A stretch of 5,392 nt of DNA from CBDDRG01 sp965232975 (GTDB lineage: Bacteria; Pseudomonadota; Gammaproteobacteria; Pseudomonadales; Porticoccaceae). Below, in pieces: positions 5,101 to 5,392 of the stretch. Both the position numbers and the translations under genes were made by a program. The notes below the pieces were generated by a model, which did no database searches, was not told the DNA's origin, and was given only the letters and a program-made list of their open reading frames with translations. Every line of letters starts with the position of its first letter. The stretch's first letter is position 1. The DNA is taken from assembly GCA_965232975.1 (NCBI GenBank), contig CBDDRG010000175.1, positions 1-5,392 of the forward strand. The letters run 5' to 3'.

Positions 5101-5392
5101 GATAGTTGTTGTGCTTCTCGACCGTGAAGTCGTAGAAGGTTTCGGGCAGATCCAGGCCGCGCTCGATGGCCTCGACCGGGCGCAGACAGCGGGCGAAGTC
5201 GATCAGCGGCGCAAGGGCCGGGAAGCGCTGCGCCCAACGATCCAGCCAGACGCGGCTGACGACTGCCTGGCGGTGGTAGCCGTGATAGAAGCCGAGCCGC
5301 TGACGTTCCTGGTGGCCAAGCTCGCCCTCCAGGGTGGCCAGCGCTGCGTGCAGGTCGGCTGGCATGACGTAACGGTCGTACTGACCGGCTTG
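2180..5392 (-). CDS. nrdJa: Class II (adenosylcobalamin-dependent) ribonucleotide reductase large subunit NrdJa, interrupted by two inteins, 5' end beyond window
   Basis: Catalytic subunit of the B12-dependent ribonucleotide reductase, a cytoplasmic enzyme that reduces ribonucleotides to deoxyribonucleotides by a cobalamin-generated thiyl radical. The frame stays open to the right edge, so the true start is outside; the ATG at 5365 lies inside intein 1, has no ribosome binding site and nine sense codons precede it. Counting from that Met, host protein covers residues 101-293 and 669-1061 (586 residues visible). Signatures: CGIGYEFSTLRPRGA (101-115), SSAGGRRGAQM (142-152), NP at 292-293 joined after splicing to CGEQ (669-672), PPYGAC with C680, and APTGTIS (865-871), the phosphate-binding loop. 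The radical Cys669 and redox Cys680 are 11 apart, and Cys101 is 193 from Cys669 once intein 2 is removed, close to the Thermotoga NrdJ spacing as I remember it. The C-terminus lacks the TSCPD domain and Cys tail, which the next gene, nrdJb, supplies. Family call very secure; the a/b naming rests on the split layout. Confidence 0.96.
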   Translation of the reverse strand, partial: QAGQYDRYVMPADLHAALATLEGELGHQERQRLGFYHGYHRQAVVSRVWLDRWAQRFPALAPLIDFARCLRPVEAIERGLDLPETFYDFTVEKHNNYLAGNAGLLVIHNCGIGYEFSTLRPRGAYVTGAGSYTSGPLSFMDIYDKMCFTVSSAGGRRGAQMATFDVGHPDVVDFIRAKREDGRLRQFNLSLLVTREFIEAVKAGADWQLAFPVASHEAAADGIDVHSADNIIWREWPTHRGYIVNEQGLVACRVYKTIKARRLWDLIMTSTYDYAEPGFILIDQYNDLNNTWFWEKTRATNPCVTADTRLHTARGMIPIGELYETGEPLQVTVDTRTLSEATRGTAIRPAKPAFMTSQTADVYRVVTREGYEIKATEWHDFYTQRGKLKLKELKVGDELLIQSGKGQFGDQGSLELGVLIGLITGDGHFTETKNKQSIAYVNFWGEDRPLATNIASHVNSLIAGTGLVKGRDYQVQPVAVENRNHVFVGSVLLARYLQHYGFTKERKFQVPEVVWRGTEDCVVGYLRGLFQADGSVNISGKSLTCSVRLASSQPSLLKDVQMLLANFGIFARIHKRRDEQDRFLPDGKGSHKLYHCKADYELIIDGESRDRFMHEIGFLSENKTAKYNAWVADKSLRKTQRFTARVEKITYEGVHPVYDTTQPDHNSVVFNGIVTGQCGEQGLPPYGACLLGSINLTTFVEAPFTPEARFNWDEYREVVRVFTRMLDNVVEVNGLPLQQQRDEIFRKRRHGMGFLGLGSTLTMLGRRYGDAQSLEFTDAVSREMAIAGWEAGVALAEEKGPAPIMDELFEITPDMLRKRPELAADGHKLGDKLPGRVLLARYSRYMQRVGGVRPDLIEAIAEKGARFTHHSSIAPTGTISLSLANNASNGIEPSFAHHYFRNVIREGRKTKEKVDVFSYELLAYRHLVNPRAIPGSADPAEQLPDYFITAEDITPKAHVDIQAASQRWIDSSISKTANVPTDYPFEDFKNIYLYAYDQGLKGCTTFRFNPAAFQGVLVKEKDLENTTYRFELEDGTVIEAKGNEEIEYDGDLHSAANLFDALKEGYYGKF
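3362..4486 (-). other. Intein 2 of NrdJa, complete, 375 residues, with LAGLIDADG homing endonuclease and atypical Gly-Gln end
   Basis: A full intein inserted between NP and CGEQ, the thiyl-radical motif. It starts at Cys294 (codon 4484-4486; CVTADTRLHTARGMIPIGEL is block A) and ends at Gln668 (3362-3364), followed by host Cys669. Block B lies around residues 353-391 with the TxxH motif as TEWH (367-370). Block F/G reads VYDTTQPDHNSVV then FNGIVTGQ. The last two residues are Gly-Gln, not the canonical His-Asn. Inteins ending in Gln are known, for example in the reductase of an iridescent virus, so splicing is plausible by Gln cyclisation. Between blocks B and F lies a two-motif DOD endonuclease. 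Hand counts show lower GC than the flanks (55% at 4021-4080 and 45% at 4081-4140 against 68% at 3061-3120), which suggests later arrival. Removing the 375 residues restores NPCGEQGLPPYGAC exactly, which fixes both boundaries. Confidence 0.95.
3785..4150 (-). other. LAGLIDADG (DOD-type) homing endonuclease core inside intein 2
   Basis: This segment spans the two LAGLIDADG helices of a single-chain homing endonuclease. The first motif reads GVLIGLITGDGHF (4106-4150 covers it, catalytic acid Asp417 of the precursor) and the second GYLRGLFQADGSV (3785-3832 covers it, Asp524). Both acidic residues that would bind the metal ions are kept, and the frame is unbroken, so the endonuclease is probably functional and would cut intein-free nrdJ alleles at the NPCGEQ codons to promote homing. 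The spacing of about 107 residues between motifs is normal for this family. The remainder of the endonuclease domain extends to about residue 640 of the precursor. Confidence 0.9.
5066..5392 (-). other. Intein 1 of NrdJa, C-terminal part only (truncated by window edge)
   Basis: Self-splicing protein segment within nrdJa, of which the last 109 residues are visible. The end carries typical intein blocks F and G: FYDFTVEKHNNYLAGN, then GLLVIHN, with the canonical His-Asn pair (codons 5066-5071) directly before Cys at 5063-5065, the +1 nucleophile and first residue of the host sequence CGIGYEF. That Cys matches one of the two redox-active cysteines of class II reductases, so the unspliced protein should be inactive. 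About 80 residues upstream of block F (QAGQYDRYV to LDLPET) show no LAGLIDADG motif that I can see; they may be the tail of an endonuclease or linker domain whose core is outside the window. The block A splice junction and any endonuclease motifs cannot be judged. Base composition here is as GC-rich as the host gene, unlike intein 2. Confidence 0.93.

Noticed and set aside
5363..5365. ATG as the true start of nrdJa, which would imply a naturally split intein
   Set aside because: The frame continues upstream to the window edge, no ribosome binding site precedes the ATG, and about 100 residues is longer than usual for a split intein C-part. The gene is simply cut by the window.

Overview
The window looks like chromosomal DNA from a GC-rich proteobacterium, most likely a gammaproteobacterium. 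The split class II ribonucleotide reductase gene pair (nrdJa/nrdJb, the arrangement known from Pseudomonas aeruginosa) and the GTAG-headed palindromic intergenic repeats both point that way. The genus cannot be told from the sequence. All convincing genes lie on the minus strand, so transcription runs from high to low coordinates.

Right part (5392 to 1214): a probable operon. It starts with nrdJa, cut by the right window edge, followed 18 bases later by nrdJb and 27 bases later by a 66-residue zinc-ribbon protein. NrdJa is interrupted by two inteins. Only the last 109 residues of intein 1 are visible (5066-5392). Intein 2 is complete at 375 residues (3362-4486) and carries both motifs of a LAGLIDADG homing endonuclease. 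Each intein sits directly before a cysteine that the reductase needs: intein 1 before the Cys of CGIGYEF (one of the redox pair) and intein 2 before the thiyl-radical Cys of NPCGEQ. After splicing, NrdJa would do the catalysis and hold the adenosylcobalamin site, while NrdJb supplies the TSCPD domain and the cysteine-rich tail that passes electrons to the active site. The two together make deoxyribonucleotides without needing oxygen.

Middle part (1013-1213): an intergenic stretch of about 200 bases filled mostly by an inverted pair of 30-base GTAG repeats (1070-1099 and 1188-1217). The right copy supplies the stop codon of the zinc-ribbon gene. The left copy runs into a possible 36-codon small ORF, which in turn crosses a run of 13 G (minus strand) placed three bases before the next gene's start codon.

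Left part (1012 to 1): a 294-residue Fic/Doc-family protein with the motif HPFHDANKR, of clearly lower GC than the reductase operon and without a recognisable antitoxin in the window, so probably acquired. It is followed by further decayed GTAG-type palindromic repeats (1-127). The right part is core metabolism carrying selfish protein elements, and the left part is an accessory toxin-like island edged by repeats.
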